NCBI GenBank assembly: GCA_942492055.1
Contig: CALODP010000025.1
Span: forward strand, 248,001 to 312,000
Length of the DNA: 64,000 nucleotides
DNA from: CALODP01 sp942492055
Lineage (GTDB): Bacteria; Bacteroidota; Ignavibacteria; Ignavibacteriales; Melioribacteraceae
Direction of reading: 5' to 3'
The notes under the pieces are model-generated. The model saw only the letters and a list, made by a program, of their open reading frames with translations. It did not search any database and was not told the DNA's origin. Made by a program: the position numbers and the translations under genes. This document shows positions 33,302 to 40,914 of this stretch, one piece after another; the stretch's first letter is position 1, and each line of letters opens with the position of its first letter.

Positions 33302-34294
33302 TTGGCAGCTGACAAGTTATATGAAAACGATATTGAATTAGTTGAAAAACTTAATCATTCCGTCAAGTTAATAAAGGACGAGGTTGGGAAAGTAATCGTA
33401 GGTCAACAAGATATCATTGATAGTCTTTTGATCTGCCTTTTATCCAAAGGACATTCTCTGTTGGTTGGGGTTCCCGGTCTTGCCAAAACTCTATTGATAA
33501 AGACCTTCTCCGAAGTTATGGATCTTAGTTTCAATAGAATTCAGTTTACACCTGATCTGATGCCCGGAGATATTACCGGAAGTGAGATTTTGGAGGAAGA
33601 CCAATCCACTAAGAGAAGAAATTTCAGATTTATAAAAGGCCCACTTTTCGCGAATATTGTTTTGGCTGACGAGATTAACCGAACACCACCGAAAACGCAA
33701 GCGGCTCTCTTGGAAGCAATGCAGGAATCAAGAGTTACTGCCGCCGGGACTACATATACTTTGGAGCCCCCTTTCTTTGTGTTGGCAACTCAAAATCCAA
33801 TAGAGCAGGAAGGAACTTATCCTTTGCCAGAAGCGCAGCTTGATAGATTTATGTTTAATCTTTGGCTCGATTATCCGAATTACGAAGAAGAAATCGAAAT
33901 CATAAAAGCTACGACAAGTGATTATATTCCTGATTTGAAAAGTGTTGTAAACAAAGAAGAAATAATTGCCTATCAGAATTTGATAAGGAAAGTTCCTATC
34001 GCTGATAACGTAATAGAACACGCGGTTAAAATAGTAAATGCTTCCAGACCGAATGGGAATAATGATAAAATAAAATCCCTTATAAGTTGGGGAGCCGGTC
34101 CTAGAGCATCCCAGTATTTGGTAATAGCCGCAAAAGCCAGGGCTGTTATGAACGGGCGCTTTACTCCGAATATTGATGACGTTAACGCGGTGGTTGTGAA
34201 TGTTCTTCGTCATCGTATTATTCCTAATTTTAACGCAGAAGCAGACGGAATTACTTCCGTTGATATTATTAACAAAATCCTTGAAATGAAATAA
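33302..34294 (+). CDS. MoxR-family AAA+ ATPase
   Basis: 330 residues. Walker A appears as GVPGLAKTLLIKTFS (about residues 58-72), Walker B IVLADEINRTPPKTQAALLE (about 118-137), sensor 1 VLATQNPIEQEGTYPLPEAQ and sensor 2 region WGAGPRASQYL. MoxR ATPases usually act with a von Willebrand factor A/DUF58 protein on maturation of envelope complexes; no DUF58 or VWA gene follows here, an M23 peptidase does. TTG start behind GAGG, nine bases after surA. Confidence 0.93.
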   Translation: MAADKLYENDIELVEKLNHSVKLIKDEVGKVIVGQQDIIDSLLICLLSKGHSLLVGVPGLAKTLLIKTFSEVMDLSFNRIQFTPDLMPGDITGSEILEEDQSTKRRNFRFIKGPLFANIVLADEINRTPPKTQAALLEAMQESRVTAAGTTYTLEPPFFVLATQNPIEQEGTYPLPEAQLDRFMFNLWLDYPNYEEEIEIIKATTSDYIPDLKSVVNKEEIIAYQNLIRKVPIADNVIEHAVKIVNASRPNGNNDKIKSLISWGAGPRASQYLVIAAKARAVMNGRFTPNIDDVNAVVVNVLRHRIIPNFNAEADGITSVDIINKILEMK

Positions 34295-34300
34295 GAGTTT

Positions 34301-35545
34301 ATGAAGTTAGATAAAAAAGTATTAATTCCGTTATACGTTTCAGTAGCAGTTCTGTTTATTGTAATATTTATTTCAAAGTGTTCCGATGAAGAAGCGGTGC
34401 AACCTTCGGCTCCGGTACAGGATACCGTTGTCGTGCAAAAGAACGCCTACGGTCTCTCGGTCGATTCCTTAAAGGAAGTAAAAGGGATAGTAGAAAAACA
34501 TCAGACGCTCTCAGATCTTTTGTTGCCTCATAATGTTTCCTTTCAAAGAATATCAGACATCGCTCATATGTCGAAGGATACTTTTGATGTAAGAAAAATT
34601 AATTACGGGAAGAATTATACTGTTTATTCTCATATCGATTCGGTAGAGCATATAAACTATTTTGTTTATGAGAAAGATCCGATAAACTACGTTGTATTCG
34701 ATCTACGTGATTCGATAGTAGTATATAACGGGCAAAAAGAGGTTACAATAAAGCAGCGAAGTGTTAGCGGTGTTATTACGCAATCACTCTATGGAACACT
34801 TCAAGAAAAAAATGTCAGCGATCTTTTGGCAATCAGATTATCGGAAGTGTACGCTTGGCAGATAGATTTTTATGCCGTTCAGAAAGGGGATAATTTCCGG
34901 GTTCTCTTCAATGAGAAATTTGTCGATGGTGAATTTGTCGGGATTGGGGATGTTATTGCCGCTACGTTTCAACATGCCGGAAAAGATTTTTACGCTTTCA
35001 GATATAAGCAAGATAATAAAGAAGAGTTCTTCGATGATAAAGGGAACAGCTTAAGAAAGGCATTCCTGAAAGCGCCACTTAAGTTTACCCGTATCAGTTC
35101 GCGATATTCACGAAGACGTTTTCACCCTGTTCTTAAAAGGTATAGAGCTCACTTGGGAATCGATTTTGCAGCTCCTATTGGTACTCCGGTGCAAGCCGTA
35201 GGTGACGGGGTTGTAGCCTTTGCCGGGTATAAAGGGCAAGCCGGACGTTACGTTAAGATAAGACACAACGGAACATACCAAAGCGCTTATATGCATCTTT
35301 CCCGCTACGGCAAAGGTATAAAAGCCGGCAAAGCGGTTAAGCAAGGGGATGTTATCGGATATGTAGGAAGTTCGGGATTATCTACCGGGCCTCATCTCGA
35401 TTTTCGTTTTTACAGAAACGGACAAGCGGTTAATTATCTGACTCAGGAATTCCCCTCATCGATTCCGATAACCGAGAAAAACAAAGCCGATTTTCAAACG
35501 GTTGTTGAGTACTATCGTCCGATTATTGATAAAATAGAATTATAG
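34301..35545 (+). CDS. M23-family metallopeptidase (murein hydrolase)
   Basis: 414 residues. N-terminal membrane anchor (IPLYVSVAVLFIVIFIS), a LysM-like/OapA-like region (KHQTLSDLLLPHNVSFQRI), and a C-terminal LytM domain. Zinc site first half is HLGIDFAAPIGTPV (His, Asp), catalytic His in YMHLSRYGKG. The closing HxH motif reads HLD in STGPHLDFRFYRNG, so the last zinc ligand is Asp instead of His; similar Bacteroidota sequences exist, and the protein may still be active. Six bases after moxR, ends in a terminator at 35552. Confidence 0.9.
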   Translation: MKLDKKVLIPLYVSVAVLFIVIFISKCSDEEAVQPSAPVQDTVVVQKNAYGLSVDSLKEVKGIVEKHQTLSDLLLPHNVSFQRISDIAHMSKDTFDVRKINYGKNYTVYSHIDSVEHINYFVYEKDPINYVVFDLRDSIVVYNGQKEVTIKQRSVSGVITQSLYGTLQEKNVSDLLAIRLSEVYAWQIDFYAVQKGDNFRVLFNEKFVDGEFVGIGDVIAATFQHAGKDFYAFRYKQDNKEEFFDDKGNSLRKAFLKAPLKFTRISSRYSRRRFHPVLKRYRAHLGIDFAAPIGTPVQAVGDGVVAFAGYKGQAGRYVKIRHNGTYQSAYMHLSRYGKGIKAGKAVKQGDVIGYVGSSGLSTGPHLDFRFYRNGQAVNYLTQEFPSSIPITEKNKADFQTVVEYYRPIIDKIEL

Positions 35546-35551
35546 AATTTG

Positions 35552-35579
35552 ATCCCGGTTTAAGCCGGGATTTTTTTTG
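35552..35579 (+). terminator. Terminator after the envelope operon
   Basis: Stem ATCCCGG (35552-35558) / CCGGGAT (35565-35571) with a T8 run. Confidence 0.9.
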
Positions 35580-35698
35580 TACTTAATGATCCTTTCTCTC
35601 CATTATTCCTCACGGCATATTTTCAAAGTCTCATAAACAAAGTATATTAGTCAGATAAAAACGCGAATTGTGAAAATAGAAAAACGAAGGAACGGAGT

Positions 35699-36865
35699 AT
35701 GAGAAATTTTGATTTTGTAATCCCGACGAAAGTTTTATTCGGTAAAGATACAATCGGTAGAATAGGTAGAGAGATTTCCGAATGCGGTTCGAAGAAAATA
35801 ATGCTTCTCTACGGTAAAGGCTCAATCTTCAAGAACGGAGTTTACGATACGGTTGTGGCTTCACTTAAAGAAGCTAATGTAGAGTATATCGAAATGAGCG
35901 GGGTAAAAGCCAATCCGATTCTCTCAAAGGTAGAGGAAGGAATAGAGCTTTGCGGAAAAGAGAATATTGATGGAATCCTTGCCGTAGGGGGAGGAAGCGT
36001 TATCGATACCGCAAAGGCAATAGGAGCGGGGGCTAAATTGACATGCCCTGTTTGGGACGCCTTCGAAGGGAAAGTTCGTCCGAAAGAATCTCTCCCGATC
36101 TTTACAGTCCTTACAATCTCCGCTACCGGTAGCGAGATGAATCACCTCGCGGTTATTACTAATGAGGAAGGGAAAAAGAAATGGTCCTTCTCTACCGGAT
36201 ACCAATCCTTTCCGAAGGTTACCGTAATAGATCCGACTGTGCAAGCCTCATTGCCAAAGAATCAAACAATTAACGGGGCAGTCGACGTTATATCGCACGT
36301 ACTTGAATTGTACTTCGACGGGACAAAAGATACTGATGTAATGGATGAATACTCCGAAGGAATTATTCGCACGGTAATGAAGCATGTGAAAATACTTCTG
36401 GAGGATCCTTCCGATTACGAATCACGGGCTCAGCTCGCGTGGTGCGCTACTCTCGGACTTAACGGAAGCAATAGTGTTGGACGTCGCGGAGGAGATTGGG
36501 CCAGTCATAATCTTGAACATTCCTTAAGCGCCTATTACGATGTAGCTCACGGTGCCGGACTTGCGGTAATGTCTCCTGCATGGATGAAATATGTTCACGG
36601 AGAAGATGTTGAGAAGTTTGCCCGATTTGCCGAAAGAGTTTTCAACATAACCGAAGGTACAAACGAAGAAAAAGCTCTTGCCGGAATTGAAGCATTGAAG
36701 AGTTTCTACAAGACAATAGGTGCTCCTGTTACCCTGAGAGAATTGGGCATCCCGAAAGAAGCCTTGGAAACATTGGCCGAAAACGCTGCCATTAGAGGAG
36801 CCTACGGTAAACTAAAGAAATTAACCAAAGAAGACTCTTTGGCTATCTACGAATTGGCTTATTAA
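35699..36865 (+). CDS. Iron-containing alcohol dehydrogenase (BdhA/YqhD type)
   Basis: 388 residues. NADPH-binding GGGSVIDTAKAIGAGAKL (about residues 97-114), metal ligands Asp and His in GAVDVISHVLELYF, further His in WASHNLEHSLSAYYDVAHGAGLAVM. The NFDFVIPTKVLFGKDTI N-terminus and overall match put it with YqhD/butanol dehydrogenases that reduce broad aldehydes, often as an electrophile detoxifier. ATG with SD CGGAG. Stand-alone gene between two terminators. Confidence 0.95.
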   Translation: MRNFDFVIPTKVLFGKDTIGRIGREISECGSKKIMLLYGKGSIFKNGVYDTVVASLKEANVEYIEMSGVKANPILSKVEEGIELCGKENIDGILAVGGGSVIDTAKAIGAGAKLTCPVWDAFEGKVRPKESLPIFTVLTISATGSEMNHLAVITNEEGKKKWSFSTGYQSFPKVTVIDPTVQASLPKNQTINGAVDVISHVLELYFDGTKDTDVMDEYSEGIIRTVMKHVKILLEDPSDYESRAQLAWCATLGLNGSNSVGRRGGDWASHNLEHSLSAYYDVAHGAGLAVMSPAWMKYVHGEDVEKFARFAERVFNITEGTNEEKALAGIEALKSFYKTIGAPVTLRELGIPKEALETLAENAAIRGAYGKLKKLTKEDSLAIYELAY

Positions 36866-36879
36866 TAATTGAACTGATG

Positions 36880-36919
36880 ACTCATCGACAGCAATAGTAT
36901 GTCGGTGAGTTTTTTTTGT
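36880..36919 (+). terminator. Terminator after the alcohol dehydrogenase gene
   Basis: Eleven-base stem ACTCATCGACA (36880-36890) / TGTCGGTGAGT (36900-36910) followed by T8. Confidence 0.92.
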
Positions 36920-36985
36920 AAACACATTGTAACATTCCACCCTAAATAAGCATCTAAATACTGAATTCACAATGAGAGATAGTTT

Positions 36986-37519
36986 TTGAACGAAAAGCAA
37001 CTAGTTGAAAAAGTTCGGAAAGGGAACAAGCGGGCGTTTCGAAAATTGTATGAGCAAAACGTTACACAATTGTATCGTTTTCTTGCCCAATTTTCTAAAG
37101 AGCATGATGAGATTGATGATTGGGTGCAACATTCCTTTATCAAAGCCTACGAAAATATCGATAGATTCGAAGGGAAATCGAGGTTCTCTACATGGCTGAT
37201 TCGCATAGCGATAAACCATATGAGAAGCGAGTTCAGGAAAGCAGAAGTTCGCAAATCGATTTCGATTGATGAAAACGAGGTACTCCAGTTAGCCGGGGAA
37301 TCGATTGACATAGAATGGAGGCAAGATCTTAAAGAGGTTGTAGATTCTTTGGATGCCTTAAAGAAATCTGTTTTCATTCTATATGAGGTCGAAGGATATT
37401 CCCACAAAGAGATTTCCGAGATGCTGGATATTAGCGCAAGTGTATCGAGGGTTTCTCTTTGCAGAGCCAAAAAGATATTGCAAGAAAGTATTGTTACCGC
37501 GGGAGGTATATATGATTGA
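36986..37519 (+). CDS. ECF RNA polymerase sigma factor
   Basis: 177 residues: sigma region 2 (YRFLAQFSKEHDEIDDWVQH, FSTWLIRIAINHMRSE) and region 4 (FILYEVEGYSHKEISEMLDI, RVSLCRAKKIL). TTG start behind GAGAG. The stop overlaps the next gene's start by eight bases. Likely controls an envelope response, possibly including its own operon; the target promoter was not identified. Confidence 0.93.
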   Translation: MNEKQLVEKVRKGNKRAFRKLYEQNVTQLYRFLAQFSKEHDEIDDWVQHSFIKAYENIDRFEGKSRFSTWLIRIAINHMRSEFRKAEVRKSISIDENEVLQLAGESIDIEWRQDLKEVVDSLDALKKSVFILYEVEGYSHKEISEMLDISASVSRVSLCRAKKILQESIVTAGGIYD

Positions 37520-38018
37520 TCCTAAAAAGTTCTACTCAGATAAGGATTATCCGGATCAGAGGAAAAGGTCGGAAATGTGGAACCGGATAGAGGAAGAATT
37601 GCCTGAGAAGAATTCGTTCAAAAATATTATGATAGAGTGGCGAAGCTTTTCATACGGCATTGCCGCGGCGGTTGTATTTTTCTTTTGTGGAATCGGGGTC
37701 TATTCAACTCTCTCTTCGGCAAGATTCGGGAACGCCCCTGAAATCGAGAAGATAAACAAAACTTATCAAACGACGATAGCTAAGTTCGAAAAGCTTATCC
37801 CGAAAGAACCTGCCGGAGGAAATCTCTCTGTAAGAGTGGACGACTATTTATCTTCCCGTTACGAAAGGCTCGAAACGATTGACGAGGCTATCGGACAAAT
37901 AAACAAAGATGATAAAAAAGATTACTCGTTCTATAAACAAAAACGAATTTTGGAATTGTATAAAATGAAGCTGGAAATGCTGGAAGAAATATTAGCAATT
38001 GAAGAGGGGGGAATATGA
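37512..38018 (+). CDS. Putative anti-sigma factor, single-pass membrane protein
   Basis: 168 residues from ATG 37512, behind SD GGGAGG at 37500-37505 within the sigma gene. The roughly 45-residue cytoplasmic N-terminus (MIDPKKFYSDKDYPDQRKR, SEMWNRIEEELPEK) lacks the His-Cys-Cys motif of zinc anti-sigma factors. One hydrophobic segment (SYGIAAAVVFFFCGIGVYST, about residues 49-68) is followed by a charged, probably coiled periplasmic part (KQKRILELYKMKLEMLEEIL). Assignment rests on position and topology; the frame upstream of 37512 is open but lies inside the sigma gene. Confidence 0.6.
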   Translation: MIDPKKFYSDKDYPDQRKRSEMWNRIEEELPEKNSFKNIMIEWRSFSYGIAAAVVFFFCGIGVYSTLSSARFGNAPEIEKINKTYQTTIAKFEKLIPKEPAGGNLSVRVDDYLSSRYERLETIDEAIGQINKDDKKDYSFYKQKRILELYKMKLEMLEEILAIEEGGI

Positions 38019-39418
38019 ATCTCGTAAAAAAAATATCCGTAATACTTTTTCTCTTTTCCTTTACTCTGTTTGCCGCAAAGGAAAAGACCATCACTAAAAC
38101 CATTGAGGTTAAGCCGGAGCAAAAGATAGAACTGAACGGAGTTTCCGGAATGGATGTGAAGTTTGTTTCGTGGGACAAGCCGGAAATAAAAATAGATTTG
38201 AAACTGAGAATCTCTTCTTCCGATGATGATTTTGAGCTTGCCTATATTAAGGATTTCAAGATCGACACTTGGGAAACACAATCACGACTGGTTGTGGATC
38301 TCTTGGAAACACCCGAAGAGGCCGGTTTCAATTTTCTTAATCTCTTTAAGCTGCAGATCTCGGTTACTACAAACAAAAATATCTCCGGCATTATTTATAT
38401 CCCGGCAAATAACCCGATCATTACCAAGTTTAGATACGGTGAAATTCTTTTCGAGGATATTAAATCGGAACTTTCGGTTACCGGACGGGGCAATGAGCTG
38501 AACTTCAAAAACTGCGCGGATTTGAGAGAAATAGAAAATCCTTACGGTGATGTTTCCGTGATCGATTCGAAAGGAATCCTTAAGCTCGAAACACGAAGCT
38601 CCAAACTGGAGATAATTAATTTCAGCGGCGCTACCGATGTTATTGCTCCCTATACTCCGATTAAACTTGCCGGACTTGACGGGGATCTTTCTCTGGAAGG
38701 AAGAAGTGCCGATCTCTCGATAAAAGATTTGAAAGGGAACCTGATTCTGAACGCTCCCTATTCGGAAATAGAGATCGCTAATGTGGAAGGTACGATCGAC
38801 ATGAAGGCCAGAAGCGAAAGCGTAAGAATAGTAGGGGCTCGGGGCCTTAAATATAACGGACCCTATACCAATCTTACCGTTTCCGGTATCGCCTCGGAAC
38901 AAGAAGCCGATATCTCAATCGACAATCAATCGGGCAAAATTAATATTTCCCACACCAAGGGGAATATCATTATAAGAGATAATTATTCCGATATGAACCT
39001 AAAGGAAATAGTCGGGAACATTGACCTTACATCCAGAAGCTCAAAAATAAGATGTGAGAAAATAAAGGGGAACTGGAAATCGGAAACACAATATAGTCGC
39101 ATAGAAATTGACGAAATCGACGGAGAGAAGGTTTCCGTATTAAACAGAAGCGAAGCGGTTTTAATAGATTTTCTTAATCATCCGAAATTCGTAAAAGTTG
39201 AGAACACATACGGAAATATCGAGCTGGCACTCGCCAAAGATTACGAAGGAAACTTCAAGATTTATTCTACATACGGAAATATTTCGAGCGATTTCCCGCT
39301 GAAGGTGAAGACCCAGGGAAGCTCATCCAACGCTTACGGATCAATCGGTAATTCTTCTTCCGAAATCGAATTGGAAACAAGATCGGCCAACATTACGGTA
39401 ACTCAAAAATCGAGATAA
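38015..39418 (+). CDS. Exported DUF4097-type beta-helix adhesin-like protein
   Basis: 467 residues. Sec signal (KKISVILFLFSFTLFAAKE). The body alternates short strands with turns: LSVTGRGNELNFKNCADL, KLETRSSKLEI, LSLEGRSADLSIKD, INISHTKGNIIIRDNYSDMN, IDLTSRSSKIRCEKIKG, the right-handed beta-solenoid pattern of DUF4097/DUF2807 (putative auto-transporter adhesin head, GIN domain). The ATG overlaps the anti-sigma stop (ATGA). In Bacteroidota such proteins often travel with ECF sigma/anti-sigma genes; function is unknown. Confidence 0.82.
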   Translation: MNLVKKISVILFLFSFTLFAAKEKTITKTIEVKPEQKIELNGVSGMDVKFVSWDKPEIKIDLKLRISSSDDDFELAYIKDFKIDTWETQSRLVVDLLETPEEAGFNFLNLFKLQISVTTNKNISGIIYIPANNPIITKFRYGEILFEDIKSELSVTGRGNELNFKNCADLREIENPYGDVSVIDSKGILKLETRSSKLEIINFSGATDVIAPYTPIKLAGLDGDLSLEGRSADLSIKDLKGNLILNAPYSEIEIANVEGTIDMKARSESVRIVGARGLKYNGPYTNLTVSGIASEQEADISIDNQSGKINISHTKGNIIIRDNYSDMNLKEIVGNIDLTSRSSKIRCEKIKGNWKSETQYSRIEIDEIDGEKVSVLNRSEAVLIDFLNHPKFVKVENTYGNIELALAKDYEGNFKIYSTYGNISSDFPLKVKTQGSSSNAYGSIGNSSSEIELETRSANITVTQKSR

Positions 39419-39447
39419 ATATTTAGCCGCATCATCAATCTACACAG

Positions 39448-39479
39448 AAGGGTATTCGAAAAGGATGCCCTTTTCTTTT
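39448..39479 (+). terminator. Terminator of the sigma/anti-sigma/DUF4097 operon
   Basis: Imperfect stem AAGGGTAT (39448-39455) / ATGCCCTT (39465-39472) followed by TTCTTTT. Confidence 0.7.
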
Positions 39480-39620
39480 ATCCCGTTTGCTTGTATATGA
39501 TTTAGGAAATTCAATACGATAAATACTTACCTTAACAAAGCGAAGACAATTTGTTGCTTAGTGATCGGAATTCCTTTATTCTGAATGAGTATCGGAGGCA
39601 TGGAAAAGATAATTCACCGC

Positions 39621-39810
39621 GAAGCAATCTCTTCGGATTAGGAAGCATGAATAATCCCTTGGGAAGCAAACATAAAAGAAGCCGAAGCAATTACAAACGG
39701 ATAGGAAGCAACTATAATCGGGCATGAAGCAACTACTATCAAAGAGGAAGCAAGTTTATTCCAACAAGAAGCAACTATAATCGAGAAGGAAGCAACCATA
39801 TTCCATTGGC
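39621..39810 (+). repeat. Array B, left arm: GAAGCAA every 21 bp
   Basis: GAAGC begins at 39621, 39642, 39663, 39684, 39705, 39726, 39747, 39768 and 39789, nine units with exact 21-bp spacing; the 14 bases between are variable. Orientation is opposite to the right arm that begins at 39819. Confidence 0.85.
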
Positions 39811-39818
39811 GGTATATC

Positions 39819-40333
39819 TTTGCTTCGCGACCGATTGCTCTTGCTTCCCGTTCGAACATCATTGCTTCGCGTCCGATTGCTCTTGCTTCCCGATCGAATA
39901 CATTGCTTCGGGTCCGATTGCTCTTGCTTCCCGATCGAACATCTTTGCTTCGTGATCGATTGCTTTTGCTTCCCGTTCGAACATCTTTGCTTCGTGATCG
40001 ATTGCTTTTGCTTCCCGTTCGAACATCTTTGCTTCGGGTCCGATTGCTTTTGCTTCCCGTTCGAATATCATTGCTTCGTGACCGATTGCTCTTGCTTCCC
40101 GTTCGAACATCATTGCTTCGTGACCGATTGCTCTTGCTTCCCGTTTGAATATCATTGCTTCGCGACTGATTGCTCTTGCTTCCCGTTTGAATATCATTGC
40201 TTCGCGATCGATTGCTTTTGCTTCCCGATCGAACATCTTTGCTTCGCGACCGGTTGCTCTTGCTTCCCGATCGAATATCTTTGCTTCGAGGTCGATTGCT
40301 CTTGCTTCCTGTTTGAACCTCTATGCTTCTCAT
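39819..40333 (+). repeat. Array B, right arm: 42-bp tandem repeat made of two 21-bp halves
   Basis: Units start at 39819, 39861, 39902, 39944, 39986, 40028, 40070, 40112, 40154, 40196, 40238 and 40280, with a last half-decayed one at 40322. Each 42-bp unit has TTGCTTC at offsets 1 and 22 and a TCGA or CGA after each. All intervals are 42 except one of 41 (39861-39901). Because 42 is divisible by three, long open frames exist on both strands: a minus-strand 231-residue frame (SKSNRSRSKDVRSG repeats) and a plus-strand 180-residue frame. The 41-bp unit shifts the minus frame from one repeat peptide to another, which argues against coding. Confidence 0.92.
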
Positions 40334-40914
40334 CGGAACAGCTATGTTACTTGATTGTTTAGTATTGTGGGGCAGGCGCTTCGGACTCCGGTTATGAGGA
40401 ATTCCATTGTGTTCACATGTATTGCTATTTACTCAAGAGTTGCGGAAAGAAAATTATTTCCGATAAGATATAAGTCCTCTTAGATTAAGATAATATCCAG
40501 CACCCCGACCTTGTCGGGATCCGAGACCTACAGCGCATTAGTCCTATTTCTAATGACTGTTTTAGAAAAAAGTTTCCGAAAAGCTCTAACAATAATATCG
40601 AATGATGTTTTCCGGCGCCATAGGTGCCGGTATCTTGGTAGCAGATGGATTCCATCCACGAAATTGAGCGCCGTAGGTGCGACATATGATATCCATGGGT
40701 ATTCTAGGGGGATAAGGTAATTGATAATATCATTTCGGTAATTATTTATTATAATATGGAACTATCCTGAAGGAGAGTCAGTTGTCAGGTATGTTACCTC
40801 AAAATATTTGTTGTGATTATTATCGGACTATCTTAACTTGCAACAATTATCGAGGGCAATGGAGAAAGAGGAATTTACAGATAATTCTTTCTTTCCGAAT
40901 GGTAACATATTCGT
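40334..40914. other. Intergenic region with a REP-like element
   Basis: About 580 bases before the histidine kinase without a supported gene. It holds a GC-rich patch near 40500-40535 (CCCCGACCTTGTCGGGATCC hairpin), the REP-like element at 40612-40686 and AT-rich sequence that may hold the kinase promoter. Short frames overlapping the repeat have no coding character. Confidence 0.4.
40612..40686 (+). repeat. REP-like two-hairpin element, copy 1
   Basis: CCGGCGCCATAGGTGCCGG at 40612-40630, a 36-base spacer starting TATCTTGGTAG, then AGCGCCGTAGGTGCGACATA at 40667-40686. Each half is a hairpin of the form GCGCC-(A/G)TA-GGTGC. The same layout occurs at 60597-60670. Confidence 0.85.

Noticed and set aside
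37383..37511. Upstream extension of the anti-sigma candidate to 37383
   Set aside because: It lies wholly within the sigma factor gene; the SD and ATG at 37512 are better.
39638..40333. A 231-residue open frame on the minus strand of array B with SKSNRSRS repeats
   Set aside because: No SD or conserved start, several frames open on both strands, and a 41-bp unit breaks the frame. Treated as a consequence of the period.
39621..40333. CRISPR array
   Set aside because: Units lack long identical repeats separated by unique spacers; nothing resembling cas genes is in the window.
40485..40720. Short frames on both strands across the REP-like element
   Set aside because: They follow hairpin sequence and lack start signals.
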